Positions 1 to 6,038 of a stretch of 7,805 nucleotides of DNA are shown piece after piece (within the stretch, counting starts at the first letter, position 1; every line of letters starts with the position of its first letter). This DNA is from Halobacteriovorax sp. GTDB taxonomy: Bacteria > Bdellovibrionota > Bacteriovoracia > Bacteriovoracales > Bacteriovoracaceae. Both the position numbers and the translations under genes were made by a program. The DNA lies in assembly GCA_002686115.1 (NCBI GenBank), contig NZAF01000165.1:1-7805 (forward strand), in the 5' to 3' direction. The notes under the pieces were generated by a model. It was not told where the DNA came from, made no database searches, and saw only the letters and a program-made list of their open reading frames with translations.

Positions 1-1429
1 CACCAACTACTGCAACTTTCATAGAAAAGAGTGAATTAAGAAGTTCTTTATCAAGATCAATATAGTCCGTATCTTCAGCGATTGATTGAATAAACTTTAA
101 TAATCTCATTCTCTTTGGAAAGTCTGTATTTCCAACAATCAGTTCTCTTGCTTTTTTAGAGAGCTCAGAGAAGGTCTTAACAAAGCTTCCACGAATAATA
201 ACTCTCTCTTCAGGAGTTTTGTCATTGATGTCTTCTACTAAGTCATTTAGTTTTGTGACATTTTCAAAAGTTCTTGCACCAATAATAATAAGGGCCACAG
301 TTTTTTCAACTTCACTGTAGTTAAATACTTCCGTATCACCACCAATGATATCTCTTTTAAAGCTTCTTACGATATTCTTTAATATGTCTCTTTCTTCTTT
401 TTTGGAAGGCGAGTCACCTTCAGAGTTTCTAAAGATAGAAAAGATCCCCTCATCCGTTTCATCAGTGTCATCATCACTCTCTTTATAGAGTTCATCGATA
501 AAATTATGAATATCAGTCACTGTAAGGATAAATTCTTCGTTCTGGTGTTCGTAAACATTTCTAACAAGAACTTCAATATTATCAGCGATTGATTCGTAAT
601 ATTCTCCTTGAGTGTTAAAGAACTCTTCTTTTTGTAGATAAACGTCAAATCCTCTAAAGGCAAATATTGGAAAGAGTTCAAATGCTCTTAGTAGTTCATT
701 TGAATTAATAAAATTTCTATCTCCGCCTAAGAATAACTTCTTTACAAACAGAAGTGATGAGATCAGTTTTTGAAAGTCTTCAAAGCCATCAACATCTTTA
801 GAGAGTTCTTCAATAAATTTTTGGATATTGATACTTTGGCTTGGCCCATTTGCATTTTTTACTAATCCTAAGATTTCTTTTGATAGGGCGATAAATTCTT
901 CTTCTAAAACTTTTCTTCTTTTCTTAAAGAGCTCTACTTCATCTGACTTAAGCTTTTGCATAACTTCGATATTGTCAAAAATTGTAACAGCTCTTTTATT
1001 AACAACTCTTAAAAGCTCAAAGAATGGCTCAATATTTTTAACCTGCATTTGATCAGGCTCATCTCTTAGAATAAGGGTGTTAAGTTGAAATAATAAGTCT
1101 AGGCCACTAATGATATCGTCTTGTTGATCTTCTTCAAAGAATTGACGAATAAACTTTTCAATATCTGGCTTAGTAAGTAGGTCTTGGTTCTGTCTTCTTA
1201 CGTATCTAAATAAATCAAGTTGTTGTTGTATACATGCTATATCAGCTTTTACATCTTCACTAAAAATATTTTTAATTCTCTCAGTATCGACTTCACAGTC
1301 CGATTCAAGGTCTGCAACCTCAAGAACGGCCGTTCCTGCAACAGGATCATCCTCAACAAAGCCACAAGATGCAAAGATCAAGAGCTGAGTGATAATTAAG
1401 AATGTTCGTAAAATCAGTAGTTTATTCAC
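1..1429 (-). CDS. Large lipoprotein with internal EF-hand-like repeats, 3' end beyond the window
   Basis: The minus frame is open from position 1429 to the left edge, giving 476 residues with no stop, so the C-terminus is missing. The start is a GTG; the frame is closed by TAA at 1462-1460 and has no ATG or TTG between. The N-terminus has basic residues (K3, R8), a hydrophobic stretch and a lipobox-like F-A-S-C at 19-22, so it is probably a lipoprotein lipidated on C22; the Phe at -3 is not classical. The mature part is acidic and helical. Motifs of the form D-I-x-x-F-I recur near residues 89, 201 and 306, and partner segments recur near 123-134, 234-245 and 362-373, each with a hydrophobic residue followed four places later by Glu, as at positions 8 and 12 of an EF-hand loop. 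An Asp/Glu-rich stretch lies at 318-328. I do not recognise a named family. It is divergent from the beta-barrel gene. Envelope location is inferred; function is unknown. Confidence 0.85.
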   Translation of the reverse strand, partial: MNKLLILRTFLIITQLLIFASCGFVEDDPVAGTAVLEVADLESDCEVDTERIKNIFSEDVKADIACIQQQLDLFRYVRRQNQDLLTKPDIEKFIRQFFEEDQQDDIISGLDLLFQLNTLILRDEPDQMQVKNIEPFFELLRVVNKRAVTIFDNIEVMQKLKSDEVELFKKRRKVLEEEFIALSKEILGLVKNANGPSQSINIQKFIEELSKDVDGFEDFQKLISSLLFVKKLFLGGDRNFINSNELLRAFELFPIFAFRGFDVYLQKEEFFNTQGEYYESIADNIEVLVRNVYEHQNEEFILTVTDIHNFIDELYKESDDDTDETDEGIFSIFRNSEGDSPSKKEERDILKNIVRSFKRDIIGGDTEVFNYSEVEKTVALIIIGARTFENVTKLNDLVEDINDKTPEERVIIRGSFVKTFSELSKKARELIVGNTDFPKRMRLLKFIQSIAEDTDYIDLDKELLNSLFSMKVAVVG

Positions 1430-1504
1430 TAAATTCCATGGTTTTTGTATGTTATTACTTTATAGATTAGAGAAAATAGGGCAATTTGCAAAGCTTTTAA
1501 ACAC

Positions 1505-1533
1505 ATTAGAGTTATATTTACACGGTGTGTCAA
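1505..1533 (-). promoter_or_regulatory. Sigma-70-type promoter of the lipoprotein gene
   Basis: On the minus strand a perfect -35 box TTGACA (1533-1528) is followed by a 17-bp spacer and the -10 box TCTAAT (1510-1505, five of six consensus bases). The predicted transcript start is near 1498, leaving about 70 nt of leader before the GTG start. A small palindrome ACAC-G-GTGT (1520-1528) straddles the spacer edge and the -35 box and could be an operator, but it is too short to be sure. The 147-bp divergent intergenic region (1430-1576) shows no equally good promoter for the plus-strand beta-barrel gene. Confidence 0.6.
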
Positions 1534-1576
1534 TAAGACTTCCACTTTCATATTTAATTTGCTTAAATTAAAGTAT

Positions 1577-3007
1577 ATGAAATTATTTTTAAAAATTAAC
1601 CTCCTGCTTTTGGCTACTTACACCAGTTCATGGGCGCAATTAACACTGACTGGTCCAGATTCGATATTTGGTAGTCTCTCTAGCACTGACTTTTCTTTAT
1701 CAAAGGCGTCAGATTTTGCAGTTAATGGAAATATTTCTTATGAAAATTTTCAAAGATTAAATGAGCCTGCAAGAAGAACTGAATTTGAAGATTGGGCAGG
1801 ATTTAATTTCAATGTATCAGGACGTTTTGGTGAGTATCACTTCCAGCATCAGTCTGATTACCGAGTTTACATTAATAATGATAATCAAGTGAATGTGTCT
1901 GTTCCATCAACTTATCTTGAATATAAAGATAGTAATTACCGTTTAAGTATTGGGAGACAAATTCTTAATTGGAATGAAAACGAAGCATATTGGTTAAGAG
2001 ACACTTTAAATTATAATCAAGGTTTTTATCTTCTTGGTGATAAGCAAGAAGGTTTAACTGGGATTCAATACGATTATAGACCTCATGAGAATTTTACAGT
2101 TTCTGTTTTCTTTTCTTATTTAAATATCCCGGCCCTTAATCCTTCTGTTTCAATTGAAGATGGACAGGTTAAAACTAATAGTGAATGGGTCAGAGGTGTT
2201 CCAGAGGCAACAAGTATTAGAAATAGGGCCTACCCAATTTACTACATCCTTAATATGCCAGATATTAAAGATATCGTATTAAAGAAGTCTTTAGGTTTTA
2301 GACAGGCATTTACATGGAATGAAGGAAATAGTGAACTATCTTCTTACATCCTTTATAAGCCTGAGAATAACATCCGCCAAAACGCAGAGGCCTTTTTAGA
2401 TGTAGATAATTCAGATAGAATTACAGTAATTGCAAATCCAATTGTTAACCATCATCTTTTATATGGACTTCAATATAAGCAAAATATTGGAGGAGTAAAA
2501 GTTGTCGCGGGTCTTGATATCAGTGATCCAAATGCAAGATTTGGAGAAGACTTCAAAGTTTTAAGCTTTGAAGAACTTGAAGATCAAGATAAGATTTTTG
2601 AATCAGAGTTTTTTACGATTAGACCGAATTACGATAAAGAAAGTTACGCTCATATCACGGCAAATCTTAACCGTGGAAATTATATGGCATCTATTAACTA
2701 TATTCACCTTATGTCCGAGAACGTGAGAGCAAGTGATGATTTCTTCTCTGATACGGTTATGTGGAAAAGAGCATTTGGTGGAAGACTTAGATATTATTTT
2801 ACTGATAACTTTAATGTGATGGGTGACTTTAGATATGACCTTGCACGTAAGGATCAGATCGTAAAAGCAGAAGGCTCTTATACATTTTTAAATCGTGCGA
2901 CATTGAATATTGGAATGGAGCTCATTAAATCTCCACAAGAAAACTCTTATTGGTCGGCCTATCGAGCAAATGACACAGTGTATTCGTCGCTTAGATTCTT
3001 ATTCTAA
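1577..3007 (+). CDS. Predicted outer-membrane beta-barrel protein
   Basis: This 476-residue protein begins with a signal peptide: K2 and K6, a Leu-rich core at 7-13, and a signal peptidase I site S-S-W-A before Q21. I chose the ATG at 1577; the frame also opens at a TTG at 1559, but that would put charged residues before the signal peptide and has no ribosome site. The mature protein is rich in aromatic residues in alternating strand-like patterns, separated by polar Asn/Asp-rich turns, and ends ...S-L-R-F-L-F, the terminal Phe being the usual outer-membrane barrel assembly signal. A block around residues 124-145 (L-S-I-G-R-Q then W-N-E-N-E) resembles the G-R-Q/W motif of several large porin or exporter barrels, but I cannot assign a family or substrate. 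It probably sits in the outer membrane as a channel or receptor. It appears monocistronic; no terminator was recognised behind it. Confidence 0.8.
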   Translation: MKLFLKINLLLLATYTSSWAQLTLTGPDSIFGSLSSTDFSLSKASDFAVNGNISYENFQRLNEPARRTEFEDWAGFNFNVSGRFGEYHFQHQSDYRVYINNDNQVNVSVPSTYLEYKDSNYRLSIGRQILNWNENEAYWLRDTLNYNQGFYLLGDKQEGLTGIQYDYRPHENFTVSVFFSYLNIPALNPSVSIEDGQVKTNSEWVRGVPEATSIRNRAYPIYYILNMPDIKDIVLKKSLGFRQAFTWNEGNSELSSYILYKPENNIRQNAEAFLDVDNSDRITVIANPIVNHHLLYGLQYKQNIGGVKVVAGLDISDPNARFGEDFKVLSFEELEDQDKIFESEFFTIRPNYDKESYAHITANLNRGNYMASINYIHLMSENVRASDDFFSDTVMWKRAFGGRLRYYFTDNFNVMGDFRYDLARKDQIVKAEGSYTFLNRATLNIGMELIKSPQENSYWSAYRANDTVYSSLRFLF

Positions 3008-3033
3008 TCCATACTTATAAAATCAGGTTTTTG

Positions 3034-3062
3034 TTGTTTACTCTATGCAAAAATGTTATGTA
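3034..3062 (+). promoter_or_regulatory. Candidate promoter for the small secreted protein gene
   Basis: TTGTTT (3034-3039), a 17-bp spacer and TATGTA (3057-3062) form a weak sigma-70-like promoter. TG one base before the -10 box (3054-3055) gives it an extended -10 character. Transcription would begin near 3069, just ahead of the strong ribosome site. Each hexamer departs from consensus, so this is only a candidate, but it lies in the only space available between the barrel stop and the next start. Confidence 0.35.
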
Positions 3063-3074
3063 GTCCGTACAAAC

Positions 3075-3080
3075 GGAGGA
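3075..3080 (+). promoter_or_regulatory. Strong ribosome binding site that sets the start at 3086
   Basis: GGAGGA ends 5 nt before the ATG at 3086. It decides against the in-frame ATG at 3053, which has no such site and would place a basic extension before the signal peptide. The first three bases can pair with an upstream stretch (TCCGT at 3064-3068 with ACGGA at 3073-3077), but the predicted transcript start near 3069 would remove that arm. Confidence 0.75.
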
Positions 3081-3085
3081 AGAAC

Positions 3086-3610
3086 ATGAAGTGGATGGTA
3101 AGTTTATTACTTATTTTAAATACAGTATTTGCAAACGAAGTTGTCATCAATGAAGTAGAGCTTAAAAAGAAGCTTGATCGCTCAGTTAGAATCTGTAATA
3201 AAATTGTGAGAGGTAAGGATGCTTATTGTGCATCTATCAAGCAATTTGAAATTAATGGAAGAGTAGGGCTTAGAACTGTTAATGACTTTAATGAAGTTTT
3301 TTACGGGGAAAGACCTTTTAAAAGCACCATCTCTCATACTGAATTAAAAGAAATTCTAAGTGCAAATATTGATTCACAAATTCTTAAGGTTAAACTTTTT
3401 GGAAAGAACCTGACAGATAAAAAAGTGGCAAGCATGAAAAGAACTCTTACAATTCTTTATCGTGAGATCTCTTCAATTGATGCGACTTCAATTTATATTC
3501 GAACTAATGAAGCCGACGCTTATTCTTTTGTTGGATATGAATTTTTAATGATCGATAAGCACTCAAAAGATGCATTCTACATCACAATCAAAGACAAGTA
3601 TCACTTCTGA
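3086..3610 (+). CDS. Small secreted or periplasmic protein of unknown function
   Basis: This 174-residue protein starts at the ATG behind a strong ribosome site. The N-terminus (M-K-W-M-V-S-L-L-L-I-L) is a signal peptide with a likely cleavage after V-F-A at residue 16, so the mature protein is exported. It has no transmembrane segment after that. C37 and C48 are 11 residues apart in the mature N-terminal helix region and could form a disulfide in the periplasm. The rest mixes Lys/Glu-rich helices with beta-like stretches near the C-terminus (Y-S-F-V-G-Y-E-F and A-F-Y-I-T-I). I recognise no family. The gene follows the barrel gene on the same strand after 78 bp, but probably has its own promoter. 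Its last 10 bp, including the stop, overlap the 3' end of convergent mutM. Confidence 0.75.
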   Translation: MKWMVSLLLILNTVFANEVVINEVELKKKLDRSVRICNKIVRGKDAYCASIKQFEINGRVGLRTVNDFNEVFYGERPFKSTISHTELKEILSANIDSQILKVKLFGKNLTDKKVASMKRTLTILYREISSIDATSIYIRTNEADAYSFVGYEFLMIDKHSKDAFYITIKDKYHF

Positions 3611-4416
3611 CATTTAGGACAGTAAAAGGTTCCTCGACCAGCAAGAACAAGTCTTTTAACTTCAGTCTCAAGGCATAGGCCGCAAGTTTCTTGGTGAAAG
3701 ACCACTAAGTTGGTAACTCCTTTTCCTTTATTGCCATTAGCGTCTTGGTAGCCTCCAGAGAAGGTCGTTCCCCCAGAGTTAATAGTTTGATCAAGGACAA
3801 CTTTTGTCGCCTCTAGGAGCTTTTCTAAATCTTTTCTTGTAAGAGTCTTCATCCTTCTCGTGGGCCTAATTCCTGCACGTGCACACATCTCTGAGGCCAT
3901 ATAATTGCCGACTCCTGCAAAGAAGTTTTGCTCAAGTAAAAATGGCTTTATGACTTTATTAGGCCTTTTCTTTTTTAACTCTATTAAATATTCAAGATTA
4001 AACTCTGGTTTTGAAACATCAGCTCCAAGTCTTGTGAGCCACTTCTTCTCATTTTCTTCATTAAAAAAATGCATATTACCAAAACGTCTTGGATCAATAT
4101 AGCCTAAGAAAAAGTCACCTTCTTTATTTTCACCACAAAGTTGCACGTGTGTGTGTTTTTCTGTGATAGGTAGGTGAGAGATTCTCCACGATCCACTCAT
4201 TCCAAGCCCCGATATAATCCTTCTATTCTTATCGAGAAAAAACCTCATGACTTTTCCTTGTCTTTCTACTCTTTCAATGACGAAGTTTTTTAAAGGAAAG
4301 TCTTTATCTTTAACGATCGAATCGCTGACATCAGAGAGAATGACCCTTTTTACTTTTAAGGGGAGGTTTGGAGTGATCTGGTTTTTTATGGTTTCGACTT
4401 CGGGTAGTTCTGGCAT
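3601..4416 (-). CDS. mutM: Formamidopyrimidine-DNA glycosylase (Fpg/MutM)
   Basis: A 271-residue bifunctional base-excision repair enzyme that removes oxidised purines such as 8-oxoguanine and cuts the abasic site by beta,delta-elimination. The N-terminus M-P-E-L-P-E-V-E-T is the family signature: after Met removal P2 is the Schiff-base nucleophile and E3 the acid. K55 fits the conserved catalytic/phosphate-contacting lysine. M73 (in L-G-M-S-G-S), R110 and F112 (in D-P-R-R-F-G) match the three residues that fill the gap left by the flipped base. G168-V-G-N171 is the helix-two-turn-helix DNA contact. A Cys4 zinc finger is complete (C245, C248, C266, C269) with the typical T-F-Y-C-P-x-C-Q ending. 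Length and motif order are normal and all key residues are present, so it should be active. The zinc finger ending favours MutM over Nei, although the stretch after GVGN (Y-M-A-S-E) is not the usual I-Y-A-[DS]-E. It lies directly downstream of the integrase gene on the same strand. Confidence 0.96.
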   Translation of the reverse strand: MPELPEVETIKNQITPNLPLKVKRVILSDVSDSIVKDKDFPLKNFVIERVERQGKVMRFFLDKNRRIISGLGMSGSWRISHLPITEKHTHVQLCGENKEGDFFLGYIDPRRFGNMHFFNEENEKKWLTRLGADVSKPEFNLEYLIELKKKRPNKVIKPFLLEQNFFAGVGNYMASEMCARAGIRPTRRMKTLTRKDLEKLLEATKVVLDQTINSGGTTFSGGYQDANGNKGKGVTNLVVFHQETCGLCLETEVKRLVLAGRGTFYCPKCQK

Positions 4417-4440
4417 ATATGTTTTAACCTTTTGATTTCA

Positions 4441-4469
4441 TTAATAAATTTTTGAGATAAAATCTCCAA
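4441..4469 (-). promoter_or_regulatory. Candidate mutM promoter with internal inverted repeat
   Basis: On the minus strand TTGGAG (4469-4464), a 17-bp spacer and TATTAA (4446-4441) make a weak sigma-70-like promoter ending 24 bp before the mutM ATG. The perfect inverted repeat GAGAT-AAA-ATCTC (4454-4466) overlaps the spacer and part of the -35 box and might bind a regulator. A weak ribosome site AAAAGG (4433-4428) lies 11 nt from the start. The stem is not followed by a T run, so I do not read it as the integrase terminator. Confidence 0.35.
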
Positions 4470-4487
4470 TCCGATCTAATCCGATCA
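4468..4487. repeat. Tandem 10-bp direct repeat at the likely element junction
   Basis: AATCCGATCT (4468-4477) is followed at once by AATCCGATCA (4478-4487), nine of ten bases identical. It lies between the integrase stop and mutM and overlaps the edge of the candidate mutM -35 box. Short repeats next to an integrase gene are often recombinase arm-type sites or part of an attachment site, so this could be either. The other end of the element is outside the window, so a matching attachment copy cannot be seen here. Confidence 0.5.
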
Positions 4488-4490
4488 TTT

Positions 4491-5729
4491 TTAATTATTA
4501 GTACCATCTCTATAGCTTGTTAGCGATACGACATTTGCAAAATCTGTTGATGTATTTGAATCTTTTCCTCTTTTCTCTCGAATATGATTCATAATCTTCT
4601 GTGAAAATTCGCGTTGATCGTCTTCGTTACATTTAGAATAATGGTCTGCTAGCTTTAGGTCTTTGTGACCCGTCATGGCTATTACCGCATCTAATCCACC
4701 ACCGACTTGTCGTGCAAGCTTTGCCATTCCATGCCTTAAAATGTGAGTCCCAGAATATGGAACACCACTTTTTCTTTGAGCATTTCTATAGTTAAGCAAA
4801 ACAGTTCCATAGTTAATTGGTTTTCCCTCAACATGGAATACATAATCACAACCGTTCTTTTTGAAAACCTCTCTTTGAGTCAGTATTTCTAAAATTTCGT
4901 CGGTAATAAATACTGGTCTAGGCTCTTTATTTTTTGGAAATGGCTTTAACTCCAAGAAGACTTTATGACTGTCCCAAATAATTGTGTGCTTAATAAGCAT
5001 CCTTCTATTTTTTAGGTCAACATTGCTCCATTGAAGCCCAGCAATTTCACCGATTCTAGCTGCACAGTAAAATTGAAGTTTTGCCATTTGTTTATAAAGA
5101 GGTTTGAGGTATTCAAAAAAGAGGTATGCATCTTCTAAGTCGATTTGCTTTTTCCTGTCAGGTACTGGCTTAATAAAGCCAAGTCTGCGGTGTTTCTTTT
5201 TGACAGGGTTTGTAAGCAAAACAGCTTCCTTTTCGTACTTTTCGCTTTCCTTATACCAGTTAAAAATTGTTACAAACATATTTAACTCATTGTTAAGGTT
5301 GCACCTACCAGCACGGCCACGACCAGATTGATAATCTTCTGAACTGAAATGTTCTACCCAATGGTTAACCCAATTAGTAAATTTAGAAGGTGTAATTTGA
5401 TCCATTGGAAGATGTTCAAGTAGCTCAAGGGGTTTATACCTTCTAATCCATATCATTTTTGTGCTAGTTGCCAAGGTTGGGAAGTGGTCTTTTTGCATAG
5501 TCTCCCAAACTTCTTTTAGCGTTGCATGAGATGAACCTTCTTGTTTTTGACCGCTTTCCGAAGATACTCCGTCGAAGTTTTTGCGCCATTGTTTTGCTTC
5601 ATAAAGAGTTTTAAAAGTTGCATTATGCGTTTTACCTTTAATTCTTTTTTCAGCAAGATAATGTTTAGTAATTTCATTTTGATATATACCAACAGTACCT
5701 TTTAATTTCTTGTAATTCTTCTTAGCCAT
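4491..5729 (-). CDS. Tyrosine recombinase (integrase)
   Basis: A 412-residue site-specific recombinase that would integrate and excise the element. I start it at the ATG at 5729, which has AGGAG (5741-5737) 7 nt upstream; an ATG at 5750 in the same frame would include that site inside the gene. Domains: a basic N-terminal arm-DNA-binding region (about 1-60), a core-binding helical domain (about 68-180), and a catalytic domain (about 192-380). The full catalytic set is visible: R225 (in A-R-I-G-E-I-A-G-L), K266 in the beta-hairpin (P-K-N-K-E-P-R), H329 and R332 (H-I-L-R-H), H355 (M-T-G-H) and nucleophile Y364 (D-H-Y-S-K). It should therefore be active. The C-terminal tail after about 385 is polar and probably flexible. 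It starts 2 bp after the excisionase gene stop and is the last element gene before mutM, as expected for an integrase next to an attachment site. Confidence 0.95.
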   Translation of the reverse strand: MAKKNYKKLKGTVGIYQNEITKHYLAEKRIKGKTHNATFKTLYEAKQWRKNFDGVSSESGQKQEGSSHATLKEVWETMQKDHFPTLATSTKMIWIRRYKPLELLEHLPMDQITPSKFTNWVNHWVEHFSSEDYQSGRGRAGRCNLNNELNMFVTIFNWYKESEKYEKEAVLLTNPVKKKHRRLGFIKPVPDRKKQIDLEDAYLFFEYLKPLYKQMAKLQFYCAARIGEIAGLQWSNVDLKNRRMLIKHTIIWDSHKVFLELKPFPKNKEPRPVFITDEILEILTQREVFKKNGCDYVFHVEGKPINYGTVLLNYRNAQRKSGVPYSGTHILRHGMAKLARQVGGGLDAVIAMTGHKDLKLADHYSKCNEDDQREFSQKIMNHIREKRGKDSNTSTDFANVVSLTSYRDGTNN

Positions 5730-5731
5730 TT

Positions 5732-5959
5732 TCATTCTCCTTTTAACCATTGAATGATTTCACTAGGAATGAAAATCAGCTTTCTCTTACGTCCTCGTCT
5801 GTATGGAATCTCACCGCTGCTAACAAGGTTGTAAATAGTACCTTTAGCATATTTGGTGAAATGACATACTTCATCTATTCCCCATATTAAATTGTCAAAG
5901 ACCGAATTTGGGACACACATTTCGTGATTAACACCCAAATTTTTATCTATATTTACCAT
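5732..5959 (-). CDS. Excisionase-type helix-turn-helix protein
   Basis: A 75-residue DNA-binding protein. The start at 5959 is chosen because AGGAG (5972-5968) is 8 nt upstream; the same frame is open to 6031, but that would add 24 hydrophobic residues without a ribosome site and reach into an inverted repeat. Residues 26-75 fit the MerR-like/excisionase winged-helix family (HTH_17): W-G-I-D-E-V-C-H-F-T-K as first helix, G-T-I-Y-N-L-V-S-S-G as recognition helix, then the basic wing I-P-Y-R-R-G-R-K-R-K and the closing helix P-S-E-I-I-Q-W-L. Such proteins bend attachment-site DNA to favour excision (Xis), or act as AlpA-like activators of the integrase. The gene lies 2 bp upstream of the integrase, whose ribosome site is inside the last codons of this gene, so translation is probably coupled. 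Assignment as Xis rather than a transcription regulator rests on the neighbour. Confidence 0.85.
   Translation of the reverse strand: MVNIDKNLGVNHEMCVPNSVFDNLIWGIDEVCHFTKYAKGTIYNLVSSGEIPYRRGRKRKLIFIPSEIIQWLKGE
5737..5741 (-). promoter_or_regulatory. Integrase ribosome binding site inside the excisionase gene
   Basis: AGGAG on the minus strand lies within the last codons (Lys-Gly-Glu) of the excisionase gene, 7 nt before the integrase ATG at 5729. Ribosomes finishing the excisionase at 5732 would stop 2 nt before this start, so re-initiation or coupling is likely. Confidence 0.7.
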
Positions 5960-5967
5960 ATCAAATT

Positions 5968-5972
5968 CTCCT
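5968..5972 (-). promoter_or_regulatory. Ribosome binding site that sets the excisionase start
   Basis: AGGAG on the minus strand, 8 nt before the ATG at 5959. It makes the upstream in-frame start at 6031 unlikely and defines a 75-residue product. Confidence 0.7.
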
Positions 5973-6014
5973 AAATTGGCCAAGCATAAAACATGAATAT
6001 AATGTTCAAAAACA

Positions 6015-6038
6015 CTTAAAATTATTAACAATTTTAAG
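6015..6038. repeat. AT-rich inverted repeat in the excisionase leader
   Basis: CTTAAAATT (6015-6023) and AATTTTAAG (6030-6038) are perfect 9-base arms around a 6-nt centre. The repeat begins at the last codons of the 119-residue gene, covers its stop (6034-6036), and continues into the leader of xis. It shares one base with the GC-rich hairpin at 6038-6064. Its symmetry and place just upstream of xis suit an operator, or the second part of a transcription attenuator. Downstream on the minus strand are weak promoter-like boxes (TTGAAC, TATATT, TATGCT) without convincing spacing. Confidence 0.6.

Noticed and set aside
828..1052. Plus-strand open frame of 74 codons
   Set aside because: It lies antisense within the lipoprotein gene; its Ser/Leu/Phe-rich product is the usual reverse-frame artefact of AT-rich Lys/Glu-rich coding sequence.
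1389..1571. Plus-strand open frame of 60 codons across the lipoprotein start and the divergent promoter region
   Set aside because: It overlaps the lipoprotein signal peptide and its promoter and has no ribosome site or recognisable product.
3064..3077. Hairpin hiding the ribosome site of the secreted-protein gene as an RNA thermosensor
   Set aside because: The stem is five base pairs and its upstream arm would be absent from a transcript starting at the predicted site near 3069.
3905..4435. Two plus-strand frames (3905-4102 and 4247-4435)
   Set aside because: Both are antisense to mutM, whose protein motifs are unmistakable.
4454..4466. Inverted repeat GAGAT-AAA-ATCTC as the integrase terminator
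   Set aside because: The stem has only five base pairs and no T run follows on the minus strand.
4417..4490. tRNA gene as the integration target
   Set aside because: No cloverleaf, T-loop or 3' tRNA fragment is present in this stretch.
5104..5331. Plus-strand frame of 75 codons
   Set aside because: Antisense to the integrase core-binding and catalytic domains; no independent support.
5960..6031. Longer excisionase with 24 extra N-terminal residues starting at 6031
   Set aside because: That start lies in the AT-rich palindrome without a ribosome site, whereas AGGAG is well placed before 5959.
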